Made by a program: the position numbers and the translations under genes. The notes under the pieces were generated by a model that worked only from the letters and a program-made list of their open reading frames with translations, did not search any database and was not told the origin of the DNA. This document shows, in pieces, positions 42,301 to 42,785 of a stretch of 42,785 nt of DNA; the first letter of the stretch is position 1, and every line of letters begins with the position of its first letter. Origin of the DNA: Candidatus Absconditabacterales bacterium (GTDB lineage Bacteria > Patescibacteriota > Gracilibacteria > Absconditabacterales > Absconditicoccaceae); contig CALHCH010000037.1 of NCBI GenBank assembly GCA_937930555.1, forward strand, positions 1-42,785. The letters are read 5' to 3'.

Positions 42301-42785
42301 TTGTTATTATGCCTTTTTTCTCATCTCGACTGACAATTATATCTTTATTTGTTAGATCTCATATTACTTCTACTTCTCTCTCTTCTGTACTTCATTCCTC
42401 GCTATTTTCGGCTACTTCAGAGTCTTTAGCTGCCACCTCAGCAGTTTTTTTTGCTTTTGTAAGATTTTCTTCAGCAACTTTTAGGTTTTCATTAGCTTTT
42501 TTATCAGCTTCCTGAGCTGCCTTCAATTCTGCTTCTGCTTTGATGATATTATCTTCCAGCTTCGTTTTTTTGGCTGCTTTAGCATTAGCTTCAGCTGCTT
42601 TTAGTTCTGATTCTGCTTTTTCAAATTTTGCTTTTGCTTCTTCTAGAGCAGACTCTTCAGGCAGTTTTCATTTATCAGAAGTCTCTTCACTATCATCAGA
42701 AGTCTCTTCACTATCATCAGAAGTCTCTTCACTATCATCAGAAGTCTCTTCACTATCATCAGAAGTCTCTTCACTATCATCAGAA
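39380..42785 (-). CDS. Giant acidic coiled-coil protein, partial (5' end outside window)
   Basis: At least 1134 residues to the right edge, ending PFNKKKGIND-stop. The right end is SDDSEET repeats, then a long Glu/Lys/Ala coiled coil (EEAKAKFEKAESELKAAEAN; AKKTKLEDNIIKAEAELKAA). A beta-type section with EVEVIGDLTNKDIIVSRDEK follows, then a Thr/Pro linker (TQTPTPTKTETPNKTPNATK) and another coiled coil (EKLEKQIAEKEGEISTKKG, LEETKIDLETMEKDLEDLNK). The rest is mixed Asp/Leu/Ser sequence. Possibly a surface or structural protein (predatory or epibiotic lifestyle would fit). No catalytic motif recognised. Confidence 0.8.
42674..42785. repeat. 21-bp tandem repeats encoding SDDSEET (5.3 copies, reaching the edge)
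   Basis: ATCAGAAGTCTCTTCACTAT plus C, repeated in register without changes as far as the window goes. In frame with the giant gene. Copy number outside the window is unknown. Confidence 0.9.

Noticed and set aside
42674-42785. CRISPR-like appearance of the 21-bp array
   Set aside because: Units abut directly without spacers and are in frame with a coding sequence; a protein repeat.

Overview
This window only reads sensibly if UGA is translated as glycine (genetic code 25). Under the standard code almost every gene breaks into short pieces. When UGA is read as Gly, about 33 uninterrupted genes appear, and all 32 visible stops are UAG or UAA. UGA falls exactly where conserved motifs need glycine: both glycines of the FtsE ABC signature LSGGEKQR, the DnaG toprim EGYMD, the Fic HPFxDGNGR, and both alpha/beta-hydrolase nucleophile elbows. 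That points to the Gracilibacteria (BD1-5) / Absconditabacteria (SR1) part of the candidate phyla radiation (Patescibacteria). The window does not separate the two. It holds a housekeeping chromosome segment with a defence island and several very large or unusual proteins.

Layout. 1-2434: the 3' part of a large surface protein of thrombospondin-type-3 and MopE-like Ca-binding repeats. 2536-5855: tRNA A37 modification (miaB and miaA) around a small secreted protein. 5864-10975: a membrane protein, two divergent alpha/beta hydrolases sharing a 46-bp promoter region with a 14-bp palindrome, then an ATP-grasp ligase and a PLP decarboxylase in line with the second hydrolase. This looks like a small uncharacterised metabolic cluster. 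10996-15634: a small membrane protein, hypotheticals, dnaG and ftsE (no adjacent ftsX). 15635-18260: a repeat-rich stretch with a free-standing IleRS C-terminal domain, a dtd gene carrying an in-frame dispersed palindromic repeat, and an MBL-fold hydrolase that writes nearly all its glycines as UGA. 18342-20458: a DUF2779 nuclease-like protein, a 60-bp tandem duplication and a cold-shock protein with no UGA. 20797-20873: tRNA-His.

20956-27110 is a defence/toxin region: a Panacea-type antitoxin (HTH plus DUF4065) overlapping a small basic partner, a one-polypeptide type IIG restriction-modification enzyme with an A/T-rich target-recognition half, an unknown small protein and a class II Fic protein with its inhibitory motif. 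27380-32329 (minus strand) holds a SOUL heme-binding protein, a baseplate-J-like membrane protein, an Lgt-like protein and RNase Y. 32701-35004 encodes a 767-residue coiled-coil/WG-repeat protein with a C8 tract at its start. Near-identical 133-bp inverted copies (about 89 % identity over 120 compared positions, no gaps) flank the lgt-rny-WG block. 35294-36304 is a second Fic protein (N-terminal HTH, Gln for the catalytic His) behind a probable operator array. 36793-39318 is a type IIA topoisomerase A subunit (gyrA). 39380 to the right edge is the C-terminal 1.1 k residues of a giant acidic coiled-coil protein beginning in 21-bp repeats.

All assignments come from reading the sequence and recalling family motifs; no database search was run.
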